Origin: Candidatus Sabulitectum sp.
GTDB taxonomy: Bacteria > Fermentibacterota > Fermentibacteria > Fermentibacterales > JCC-6
DNA: 7,027 bases
Reading direction: 5' to 3'
NCBI GenBank assembly: GCA_023136985.1
Contig: JAGLQD010000480.1
Span: forward strand, 1 to 7,027
Shown: one piece after another, positions 1 through 6,673 of the stretch
How positions within the stretch are numbered: the stretch's first letter is position 1
How the letters are laid out: each line of letters begins with the position of its first letter
Translations under genes and position numbers: made by a program
The notes under the pieces: generated by a model
Told to the model about the DNA's origin: nothing
The model's database searches: none
The model's input: only the letters and a program-made list of their open reading frames with translations

Positions 1-1640
1 CTCCCGGCGTCTCGCCTGTGGCATGGTCCAGTTTTCAAACAGGCGTAAATCCAGGCAAACACGGGATCTTTGATTTTCTGGCAGCGGATAGAAAAAGATA
101 TCTGGCTGTTTTGAGCTCTGTAAAAACAAAAACTTCTTCCAGAAGAAATATCTTCGGTATAAAAAAAGAGGAGGTCTCCTCTTCCCTGCTTCGAATGAGC
201 AAACCCTTCTGGAGTCTGCTTGGAAAGTACGGTATCAGATCCACAATTATCCGTGTGCCGATCACCTATCCTCCGGAACCTCTGGATGGAAGACTCTTAA
301 GCGGAATGTGTGTCCCTGACCTCAGAGGCAGCCAGGGAAGCTACACTGTAATGGCTCCCCATGGTGACGAAACTGCTTTCACCGGAGGCATCGGGTGCAG
401 ACTTAAACAGGGTGAAAAAGGATGGTGGATCGGTTCTATACCCGGTCCTGACGGCTGCAAACCTGTTGATGTTCTTTTAAAGCAGGGCAAGGATCTGAAA
501 TGGGAAATTCACTCCGGTGATGAGAAAATAAAAGTTGAACCGGAAAAACTTTCAGGATGGCTTACTCTCTGTTACAGATCTGGAAGAACAAAGGTAAAAG
601 GCATTGCCCGGTTCAGAATTACGAACGGTCCAGTGGTTTACTGTACAGCTCTTCATGTGGATCCTTCAAGCCCTGTTGTCCCCCTTTCGCATCCAGTTCA
701 CTATTCCAGATACCTTGCAGGTGCCGTGGGGCAGTTCGCGACACTGGGGCTGGCAGAAGATACATGGGCTCTTTCCAACGGCCACCTGGATGAAAAAAGC
801 TTCCTCAGCATGGCCTGGGCATACTATGAAGAAAGAAGAAGGATGTTCACCAACGCTCTTACGAACGGTAAAGATGGCCTCACCGTTTGTGTATTCGACA
901 CTTCTGACAGAATACAGCACATGTTCTGGGGCAGCGGCCTTGAACCTGGAAGCGTAATTCATTCCATGTACCTTGAAATGGACAAACTCGTTGGAGAAAC
1001 TGTCAAAAGAATGAAGCAGAACGAGAGGCTTGTTGTTATGTCTGATCACGGTTTCACTTCATTCCATACCTGTATTGATTTCAACAGATGGCTGGTTGAT
1101 AACGGATACATGGTGCTGGAGGATGGTGTGGAAACAATTGATGCATCTTACCACGGTGTAGACTGGTCCAGAACCAGAGCTTATGCAATGGGGCTTTCCG
1201 GCATAAATCTTAACATGTTGAACAGAGAAGGCAAAGGGATAGTGAAAATGAATGAAGCCGACTCTCTGATGAATGAAATAAAAGAAAAACTGCTTATACT
1301 GAGAGACGGCGATAATTCTGTAATAAGATCTGTAAAATTTGCCAGAGATATTTACTCCGGGGGATACATCGACAGAAGCCCGGACATAATTCCTGGAACC
1401 AGCACCGGATACCGTGCAGACTGGGGTTGCGTAACAGGTTGCGTTGGAAGTGCGGTGATTTACCCGAATGACAGACACTGGGATGGTGATCACTGCCATG
1501 ATTCTGATCTTGTTAAGGGAGTGCTGTTCACAAGCTGGAAACATGAGACCGATAACCCTTCCATTATGGATGTTGCTCCCACAGTTCTTAAAATGCTAGG
1601 GGTAAGACCGCCAGCTTACATGGACGGGAGAGTTCTGTGA
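1..1640 (+). CDS. Alkaline-phosphatase-superfamily phosphodiesterase-like enzyme, 5'-truncated
   Basis: Related to the type I phosphodiesterase/nucleotide pyrophosphatase branch of the alkaline phosphatase superfamily, which hydrolyses or transfers phospho-esters with two metal ions, usually zinc. The reading frame is open from base 3. The GTG at 18 is not a real start, because the conserved motif SPVAWSSFQTG begins at 12-14, whose Ser aligns with the Thr/Ser nucleophile of the family. The N-terminus and the first metal Asp therefore lie upstream of the window. Other expected ligands are present: Asp at 906-908 and His at 918-920 (D-R-I-Q-H), the SDHGF Asp-His pair at 1044-1049, and the final His at 1491-1493 in GDHCH. 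A long beta-rich insert separates the nucleophile from the second ligand group. The end, SIMDVAPTVLKMLG then MDGRVL, is the usual C-terminus of this superfamily. It overlaps the next gene, a paralogue, by four bases. Whether it is secreted cannot be seen. Substrate unknown. Confidence 0.9.
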   Translation, partial: PGVSPVAWSSFQTGVNPGKHGIFDFLAADRKRYLAVLSSVKTKTSSRRNIFGIKKEEVSSSLLRMSKPFWSLLGKYGIRSTIIRVPITYPPEPLDGRLLSGMCVPDLRGSQGSYTVMAPHGDETAFTGGIGCRLKQGEKGWWIGSIPGPDGCKPVDVLLKQGKDLKWEIHSGDEKIKVEPEKLSGWLTLCYRSGRTKVKGIARFRITNGPVVYCTALHVDPSSPVVPLSHPVHYSRYLAGAVGQFATLGLAEDTWALSNGHLDEKSFLSMAWAYYEERRRMFTNALTNGKDGLTVCVFDTSDRIQHMFWGSGLEPGSVIHSMYLEMDKLVGETVKRMKQNERLVVMSDHGFTSFHTCIDFNRWLVDNGYMVLEDGVETIDASYHGVDWSRTRAYAMGLSGINLNMLNREGKGIVKMNEADSLMNEIKEKLLILRDGDNSVIRSVKFARDIYSGGYIDRSPDIIPGTSTGYRADWGCVTGCVGSAVIYPNDRHWDGDHCHDSDLVKGVLFTSWKHETDNPSIMDVAPTVLKMLGVRPPAYMDGRVL

Positions 1641-3586
1641 AAAGAAGAGATTTTCTTAAGAAAGCAATACTCACCCCTGCAGCAATTGCAGCATTGAGTG
1701 CCGGTTGCGGTAAAACCACCGGACGCTCAGGTAAAAGATTGATTGTTCTCGGAGTAGATGGCATGGATCCCAGTCTGGTGGAAAGTTTTATGGAACGGGG
1801 TCTTATGCCGAACACCAGACGGCTGAAAGAGATGGGCAGCTTTAACAGGCTTGGTACATCAAATCCGCCGCAGAGCCCTGTTGCATGGTCTAATTTTATC
1901 ACAGGTGCCCCACCGCCTGTTCACGGTATTTTTGACTTCATTCACAGAGACCCTGCAACCATGATGCCGTATCTTTCAATCTCGGAAGTAACCCCGCCTG
2001 ACTCAACCTTGAACCTGGGTAAGCTGCGACTGCCACTGTCCGGCGGCGGTGTTAATCTGCTTAGACGGGGTACCCCTTTCTGGGATACGCTTCTTGATAA
2101 AGGCATCCCTGTAACAATGGTCAAGCTACCGGTTGATTTTCCACCTCCTGCTGCAAACAAAAATGGCCTCTTCCTGTCAGGGCTGGGTACTCCCGATGTA
2201 AGAGGAAGCCAGGGTAGTTTCACTTTCTTTACTGATGATCCAAGGTCGATATCGGATAACACCGGTGGTGGGGTGATAATCCCGGTTCGAGACTACGGCG
2301 ATGGTTGCTACACATGCCGGGTTGATGGGCCTGCGAATTCTCTCATAGAGGGCAATCCAGTCATGAGTGTTGAAGTAAAGGCATGGGTGGACAGAGAGAG
2401 CAAAGCAGTAAGAATTGATATGGGAGATGCATCTGTGGTCATCGGAGAAAAGCAGTGGAGCCCATGGATGCACTTCAGTTTCTCTGCTCTTGGACCAATT
2501 TCCACGGTTCATGCAATAGGCAGGTTCTATCTGAAAGAAATAACACCAAAATTCAAGCTGTATCTGAGCCCGATAAACATAGATCCGGAAAACCCTGCAT
2601 TGCCCATCTCAAGCCCAGACTGGTACTCAAGAGATCTTGCTGAAGATGCTGGTCTTTTCTACACACAGGGCTTTCCTGAAGACACAAAAGCGCTGTCCAG
2701 GGGTATTTTCGATGATGATGACTATCTTTCCCAGGCGAACATAGTCCTGGAAGAAAGAATGAGCCTCTTCCATTCAGTATTATCAAGGTACCAGGAAGGG
2801 CTGCTTTTCTTTTACTTCACCAGCCTGGACTTGAATGTTCACATGTTTTACAGATCCATGGATCCAGCCAGCCCTCTGTACGGCACCACTGATCCCAGAT
2901 TTTCCGGGGTGATCGCAGATCTCTATTCCAGAATAGACATTGCTGTGGGTCAGGCCATGGAGCTCCTGGATGATAGAACCGAAATTATCCTGCTTTCCGA
3001 TCACGGGTTTGCTCCATTCCGCAGAAGTTTCAACTTGAATTCTTACCTGGCTGCAGAAGGATTTGCCGATATTTCATCGCCTTACGAACGGAACAATGAC
3101 ATGTTTGCCTGTCTGGACTGGAGCAAGACCGGGGCATACGGTCTTGGGCTTAACGGCCTGTACATCAATCAGGCTGGCAGAGAAAAGAATGGAATTGTTA
3201 CAGCCGACGACAAAAGAAGTCTGATGGAGAATCTGAAAACATCTCTGGAAAGCGCTGTGGACCCGCTTACCGGAGACAAACCAGTGAAGAATCTCTTTAT
3301 TCTGGAAGACACATACCCTGGATATCAGATGCCACCATGGGCACCGGACATGCTCGTGGGTTATTCCAGAGGCTACCGGGCAAGCTGGGAAACAACTCTG
3401 GGTGCATTCCCTGAAGGGGTCATCACCGACAACATGGACCCATGGAGCGGTACCCATTGCATCTCTCCTGATATATGCCCTGGATCTCTCATTACTTCAG
3501 TAAGAAATATGCCGGAAAATCCAACGCTGACTGAGATGGGATCCATAATCAACAGCATTCTCACCGACGGGGAAGAAGATCAATGA
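1637..3586 (+). CDS. Second alkaline-phosphatase-superfamily phosphodiesterase-like enzyme with Tat/lipoprotein-type signal
   Basis: 649-residue paralogue of the preceding gene, in the same two-metal phospho-ester enzyme superfamily. The GTG start at 1637 overlaps the upstream TGA and follows GGGAGAG at 1626-1632. It begins MKRRDFLKKA, a twin-arginine-like motif, then a hydrophobic stretch ending LSAGC with Cys24. That is an imperfect lipobox (Ser, not Leu, at -3), so export as a Tat-dependent lipoprotein is likely but not certain. The active-site set appears complete: Asp41 (GVDGMDP), nucleophile Ser80 (PPQSPVAWS), Asp398 and His402, Asp455-His456 (SDHGF), and His607 (GTHC). Residues of about 105-390 form a large insert containing RGSQGS and a W-S-P-W strand region, both with counterparts in the first gene. 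Unlike its neighbour it lacks the terminal MDGRVL and ends in an acidic tail. Its reaction could be phosphodiester hydrolysis, phosphomonoester hydrolysis or transfer of a phospho-headgroup; sequence alone does not decide. Confidence 0.92.
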   Translation: MKRRDFLKKAILTPAAIAALSAGCGKTTGRSGKRLIVLGVDGMDPSLVESFMERGLMPNTRRLKEMGSFNRLGTSNPPQSPVAWSNFITGAPPPVHGIFDFIHRDPATMMPYLSISEVTPPDSTLNLGKLRLPLSGGGVNLLRRGTPFWDTLLDKGIPVTMVKLPVDFPPPAANKNGLFLSGLGTPDVRGSQGSFTFFTDDPRSISDNTGGGVIIPVRDYGDGCYTCRVDGPANSLIEGNPVMSVEVKAWVDRESKAVRIDMGDASVVIGEKQWSPWMHFSFSALGPISTVHAIGRFYLKEITPKFKLYLSPINIDPENPALPISSPDWYSRDLAEDAGLFYTQGFPEDTKALSRGIFDDDDYLSQANIVLEERMSLFHSVLSRYQEGLLFFYFTSLDLNVHMFYRSMDPASPLYGTTDPRFSGVIADLYSRIDIAVGQAMELLDDRTEIILLSDHGFAPFRRSFNLNSYLAAEGFADISSPYERNNDMFACLDWSKTGAYGLGLNGLYINQAGREKNGIVTADDKRSLMENLKTSLESAVDPLTGDKPVKNLFILEDTYPGYQMPPWAPDMLVGYSRGYRASWETTLGAFPEGVITDNMDPWSGTHCISPDICPGSLITSVRNMPENPTLTEMGSIINSILTDGEEDQ

Positions 3587-4350
3587 ACACACTCTTTGAC
3601 CTGTTGTTGAAACCTTTCCAGTCCCTTGATCCTTTGTGGGGTCTTATGTGGATCAGCGCTCTTTCCGGAGTCATGATGATTCAGGTATTCAAGAAAACAT
3701 CAGATCAGCAGGCAATCTCAATGCTCAGGCGTAAAATGGGATCGCGCGCTCTTGGAATGCTTCTCTTCCTGGAAAGTCCCCCTACAGTGCTTAAGCTTGC
3801 CTTTGGACTTATTATGGACAATTTCATTTACCTCTGGCACCTTCTCAAACCAATGCTGATAATAACGATCCCGTTTATATTGATTGCGGCACAACTTGAT
3901 GCAAGATACTCTCGTGAGCCGTTGAATGCTGACTATCTGTCCACGGTTACAGTGTACTGGGAAAGCTCGATCCTGTCAGGTGAGCCCGGAGAGCCGGAAG
4001 CAGGAACGCTCATCTCCCCTGTGGTTACAATTGCAGACTCTCTTGAGCAGAGCTTCTCATTCACAGGCAGCAATGGTGTTTTCGTATTTGGCGCTATGGG
4101 CATAGATCTGGGCTCAAGTGAACCAACCGGGTCCATAATGATCCGTGGAGCTGAGAAAGGTGGTATAGTTCAGACCCTTCTTCATCCGTGGAACATGGAA
4201 GCTCCTGCGGATATCGTAAAGATAGAGTCATTTACTCAGGAAAAGAACTACCATATCTTTGGAAGCAGGTGGGGTTGGTTTACAGTTTTTCTTGTTTTCT
4301 CCAGTGTCTGGGCAATACTTGGAGCAGTGATCTTCAAAGTAAAGGTTTAG
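3583..4350 (+). CDS. Membrane protein resembling the bacterial EMC3/YidC-like family
   Basis: 255 residues starting at ATGA, overlapping the previous stop by four bases, with GGGGAAG at 3569-3575 as ribosome binding site. Visible layout: an N-terminal amphipathic stretch, a membrane segment at about 17-36, a polar basic stretch at about 37-55 (KKTSDQQAISMLRRK), a hydrophobic hairpin at about 68-106, an extracytoplasmic beta-rich domain at about 110-225, and a last membrane segment at about 230-251 followed by K-V-K-V. The first half (LWGLMWISALSG, then VFKKTSDQQAI, then LLKPMLIITIP, then REPLNADYL) resembles, from memory, the YidC/Oxa1-superfamily EMC3/TMCO1/DUF106-type core: a membrane helix, a charged cytoplasmic hairpin, a membrane helix and a PL-containing exit. 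The large outer domain is not part of classical YidC. A role in inserting or scaffolding membrane proteins is inference. It could equally be an accessory subunit for the two enzymes encoded just upstream. Confidence 0.7.
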   Translation: MNTLFDLLLKPFQSLDPLWGLMWISALSGVMMIQVFKKTSDQQAISMLRRKMGSRALGMLLFLESPPTVLKLAFGLIMDNFIYLWHLLKPMLIITIPFILIAAQLDARYSREPLNADYLSTVTVYWESSILSGEPGEPEAGTLISPVVTIADSLEQSFSFTGSNGVFVFGAMGIDLGSSEPTGSIMIRGAEKGGIVQTLLHPWNMEAPADIVKIESFTQEKNYHIFGSRWGWFTVFLVFSSVWAILGAVIFKVKV

Positions 4351-4366
4351 AGAGTAGGATGTTGAA

Positions 4367-4564
4367 ATGACAAAGCTTAAATTCAAGATAGACAATGAGA
4401 TGAAAGACCGGCTGGATAAGGTATCAGAAGCAGGCGGTTATTCTTCAGTAGAAGAATTTGTTCTTCATATCATAGGCCGGGAGCTGGACAAACTTGACCC
4501 TGGTGCCGACGAATCAGAAGAGGATATCCGAAAGAAACTTGAAGGCCTCGGGTATCTGGGATAG
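4367..4564 (+). CDS. Small ribbon-helix-helix-like protein with C-terminal GLGYLG tail
   Basis: 65 residues. ATG at 4367 has AGGA at 4356-4359 seven bases upstream, and the gene starts 16 bases after the membrane-protein stop, so it is probably in the same transcript. The N-terminal 43 residues read as a beta strand (KLKFKID), a helix (NEMKDRLDKVSEA), a GGYSS turn and a second helix (VEEFVLHIIGRELDKL). This is the ribbon-helix-helix pattern of small dimeric DNA-binding or antitoxin-type proteins. No toxin-like partner is adjacent. The rest is acidic (DPGADESEED) and ends KLEGLGYLG. That ending resembles the L-x-x-LGYL termini I recall from many sulfatase and AP-family proteins, suggesting a link with the enzymes upstream rather than a generic repressor. 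A regulator of this operon and a protein-interaction adaptor are both possible. Confidence 0.78.
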   Translation: MTKLKFKIDNEMKDRLDKVSEAGGYSSVEEFVLHIIGRELDKLDPGADESEEDIRKKLEGLGYLG

Positions 4565-4578
4565 AACAGACGCAGGGC

Positions 4579-4607
4579 TTGCACCTGAGTGCGGTTCGGC
4601 ATATTTT
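4579..4607 (+). promoter_or_regulatory. Weak candidate promoter in the only intergenic gap
   Basis: The 77-base gap between the small RHH-like gene and the ABC genes holds TTGCAC at 4579-4584 and TATTTT at 4602-4607, 17 bases apart. The spacing is ideal for a sigma-70-type promoter, but the hexamers match only 3/6 and 4/6 positions. The first hexamer overlaps a small hairpin, GCAC-CTGA-GTGC at 4581-4592. That hairpin is not followed by a T run and so is not a convincing terminator. Host promoter consensus is unknown. This is only a hint that the ABC block may have its own start. Confidence 0.2.
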
Positions 4608-4641
4608 GTCATGAAGAAATACAGGAACGATTGGAGATTTT

Positions 4642-5520
4642 GTGGCTGATGCGCATCCACTTCAGGTAAAGGATCTGAGCAAACAGTTTGCCCGTAAAAG
4701 GCGACTTGGTTCAGTTCAGGCGATCTCAAGCATTTCTTTTGATGTAAGACAAGGCGAGATCGTTGGTTTTATCGGTCACAACGGTGCCGGAAAAACCACA
4801 ACAATTAAGTGTGTCCTGGGGCTTCTTAAGCCCTCTGAAGGCGGGGTTTCTCTGTGGGGAAGCCTTCCTGCTGCGCCTGTGGTCAGAAAGCGAATAGGAT
4901 ACATTCCCGAGAATCCTGATTATGATGACTCTTTCAACCCCATGGAATACCTGAATATGTTTGCTTCCATGCGAGGTCTTTCAGGTCTTAACAGTGACTG
5001 GATGAAACTTCTGCGACGGGTTGGTCTTGCCGGTTGGGAGTCCACAGGCATCAGACAGTTCTCCAAGGGAATGAGGCAGCGGATGAGTCTTGCTATCGCG
5101 CTGCAATCCAGACCTGATCTGCTCATCATGGACGAGCCCACAGGAGGCCTCGACCCCATTGCAAGAAAAGAATTCCGAGAAATTATTCTGGAAGAGAATA
5201 GTAGGGGTGCGTCTGTTCTTCTCTCTTCTCACATTCTTTCAGATGTTGAAACCATCTGCAGCAGGGCGATCATTCTCTCCAGAGGCCGTCTAATAGCAGA
5301 AGGATCCATGGATGACCTTCTTGGTCAGGAACATCTTTTCAGAATTACCGTGATAAGCAGAAAAACAGGTAAGGAAGTCGAAGAGATCATCACTGAAGCT
5401 GACCTCCAGACTAGAATTGACTCAATGCGTCAGGATAACCTGACCATCGTAAAAATAGAGCGTGCTCTCAAATCACTTGAAGATGTATTCATGGCTGCAA
5501 CAGGGGGTAGTGTGAAATGA
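4642..5520 (+). CDS. ABC transporter ATP-binding protein (ABC-2 type)
   Basis: 292-residue cytoplasmic ATPase that would power the permease encoded next. The start is GTG at 4642, chosen because GGAG at 4633-4636 sits five bases upstream and the protein then begins at the normal distance before the ABC fold. Motifs in order: Walker A GHNGAGKT (45-52); Q-loop region GYIPENPDYDD (86-96), with Glu90 where Gln is usual; signature QFSKGMRQRMS (139-149), a degenerate LSGGQ; Walker B LLIMDE (160-165); D-loop GGLD (168-171); switch His197 in LLSSHILSDVE. This set is typical of the CcmA/NatA-like ATPases that pair with ABC-2 permeases. Residues of about 230-292 form a C-terminal extension, also usual in the group. 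The substrate is unknown. The GHNGAGKT form also occurs in NosF-like ATPases, but no nos gene is present, so I do not assign that name. Confidence 0.95.
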   Translation: MADAHPLQVKDLSKQFARKRRLGSVQAISSISFDVRQGEIVGFIGHNGAGKTTTIKCVLGLLKPSEGGVSLWGSLPAAPVVRKRIGYIPENPDYDDSFNPMEYLNMFASMRGLSGLNSDWMKLLRRVGLAGWESTGIRQFSKGMRQRMSLAIALQSRPDLLIMDEPTGGLDPIARKEFREIILEENSRGASVLLSSHILSDVETICSRAIILSRGRLIAEGSMDDLLGQEHLFRITVISRKTGKEVEEIITEADLQTRIDSMRQDNLTIVKIERALKSLEDVFMAATGGSVK

Positions 5521-6272
5521 AAGCAGTTTTCACCTTTTCTCTTATGACATTGCGGATGCTTTTCCGGAGAAGAACCCTGTGGGGGATTCTCTTGATCATT
5601 CTTCTTGCTCTTGCTGGAATTGCCTCCGTACCCAGCTTTGATGTATCCAATCAGGGGCGTTTCATACTGGATTTCGGCCTCTTTGGTATAGAAGTAGGAG
5701 CCCTGCTTCTTGCACTGGGCCTGGCAGCAACCCTCTATCCCAGAGACAGAGAGACTAGAACTCTGATGCCTCTGATAGCTGTTCCTCTTTCCAGATGGCA
5801 GTACCTTCTGGGAAGATTCCTGGGTGCTGCTCTTATTCAGGCTGCAGCTCTGCTGGTTACCTGCCTTGGGCTTATGCTTATTCTTCTGTTTCACAAACTC
5901 CCAATTCCTGGAGATCTGCTTCCAGCAACTCTGCTGATAATCGTTGAGGGCTGGTTCCTTCTTTCCACTGTTTTCTTTTTCAGTTTTTTCACTTCCCCGC
6001 CGTTGAACTGGCCATTAACCACCATGCTCTTCATAGTTAGCCAGATGAGTGTTGCTGAATTTGTTGGCCTGCTGCCATCTGCCCCCGGGCTGATGAGAGC
6101 GGTGCGGATGATTCTACCACATGCGGATGTATTCCATATAAAAGACCCCATCGCACATGGTTTTGCTATAGAACCTGTATACTTTCTGGTTGCGATATTC
6201 TATGGCCTGTGCTACTCGGCATTTATGCTCTCTCTGGCTCTGGCTGTGTTCAGAGGGCGTGACCTGAAATGA
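5517..6272 (+). CDS. ABC-2 type transporter permease
   Basis: 251-residue polytopic membrane protein overlapping the ATPase stop by ATGA, with GGGGGT at 5503-5508 upstream. Six hydrophobic segments are visible at about 19-38, 53-73, 100-125, 134-158, 163-184 and 220-245. The N-terminus carries a basic cluster (FRRRT) before the first segment, and a cytoplasmic loop between segments two and three reads PRDRETRTL then PLSRWQYLLGR. This RE-x-x-TL, P-x-SR, LLG-R/K-FLG pattern is the hallmark of ABC-2 permeases, probably where the ATPase couples. With the neighbouring ATPase it would form a homodimeric or half-size exporter. The next gene, also in overlap, is likely a partner or cargo-handling protein. 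Substrate not predictable. Confidence 0.92.
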   Translation: MKAVFTFSLMTLRMLFRRRTLWGILLIILLALAGIASVPSFDVSNQGRFILDFGLFGIEVGALLLALGLAATLYPRDRETRTLMPLIAVPLSRWQYLLGRFLGAALIQAAALLVTCLGLMLILLFHKLPIPGDLLPATLLIIVEGWFLLSTVFFFSFFTSPPLNWPLTTMLFIVSQMSVAEFVGLLPSAPGLMRAVRMILPHADVFHIKDPIAHGFAIEPVYFLVAIFYGLCYSAFMLSLALAVFRGRDLK

Positions 6273-6673
6273 TAAGGTATGTTTTTCTCTTCACAATTGT
6301 TTATCTCTCTTTCTCCGGTTGCCGCACAGACTATGATATTGCAGATGTTGCCCCTGTTGAATTTCTTGACTCCGAAGAAAACCATGAACACCTTCACGAA
6401 CACGCCGATGAAGATACCTCCTGTACACATGACAGTAATGCGCATACTGACGGAGAAACCGGTGAAGAACACTCTATTGATGAACATGTTGAAGCTTCAC
6501 ATGCAGGCCATGATCATGCATCCGGAACCAGGAATCATGGAACCCAGTGGTTTTTCAATCAACCGTGGGCTGCTCCCTTTATATGGAGAAAGCTCTTCAG
6601 AGATTCTGTAATTTTTCTTGGTCTTGCTGTGGCTGTATTCTTTTTAAGCAGCAGAAGAAGAAGGAAGAGATGA
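6269..6673 (+). CDS. His-rich metal-binding membrane protein or lipoprotein
   Basis: 134 residues, starting in an ATGA overlap with the permease. An N-terminal hydrophobic stretch (4-17) ends FSGC with Cys18, an imperfect lipobox (Phe at -3), so the N-terminus is either lipidated or an uncleaved anchor. Residues 39-90 hold 12 His among many Asp/Glu, including alternating His in HEHLHEHADED and HAGHDH. This composition is typical of segments that bind zinc, nickel or copper. Then comes a W-F-F-N-Q-P-W stretch (94-100), a membrane segment at about 112-127, and a basic tail RRRRKR, which by the positive-inside rule is cytoplasmic. The His-rich part would therefore face outside the inner membrane. 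Coupling to the ABC genes suggests a transporter accessory. A metal store or chaperone for the two AP enzymes is an inference. I do not recognise a named family. Confidence 0.82.
   Translation: MIRYVFLFTIVYLSFSGCRTDYDIADVAPVEFLDSEENHEHLHEHADEDTSCTHDSNAHTDGETGEEHSIDEHVEASHAGHDHASGTRNHGTQWFFNQPWAAPFIWRKLFRDSVIFLGLAVAVFFLSSRRRRKR

Noticed and set aside
18..20. GTG as the start of the first enzyme
   Set aside because: The frame is open upstream, and the conserved Ser-Pro before it (12-17) belongs to the nucleophile motif. A start here would remove the nucleophile and first metal Asp.
1059..1544. 161-codon minus-strand open frame
   Set aside because: It lies wholly opposite the conserved metal-binding region of the first enzyme and has no recognisable domain. 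It is a shadow of that gene's codon use.
4367..4564. Antitoxin of a toxin-antitoxin pair
   Set aside because: No toxin-sized partner gene adjoins it. The neighbours are a membrane protein and an ABC ATPase, and its tail is unlike antitoxin tails I know.
4581..4592. Small hairpin as a transcription terminator
   Set aside because: The stem is only four pairs plus wobbles and no T run follows directly.
4611..4649. 12-codon open frame in the intergenic gap (possible leader peptide)
   Set aside because: There is no ribosome binding site in front of it, no attenuator hairpin and no codon bias for one amino acid.
5430..5894. 154-codon minus-strand open frame across the ATPase-permease junction
   Set aside because: It is low-complexity, rich in Lys/Gln/Ser, and lies opposite two clear genes. 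Its composition is explained as the reverse of hydrophobic codons.
6279..6611. 110-codon plus-strand frame inside the His-rich gene, Met- and Pro-rich
   Set aside because: It arises from the repeated CAT/CAC-GA codons read in another frame. The frame at 6269 has the ATGA coupling, signal and membrane segments.
4642..6673. NosF/NosY copper-site assembly genes
   Set aside because: The ATPase and six-segment permease fit loosely, and the His-rich gene is suggestive, but there is no nosD, nosL or nosZ and the signature motifs are shared widely among ABC-2 systems.
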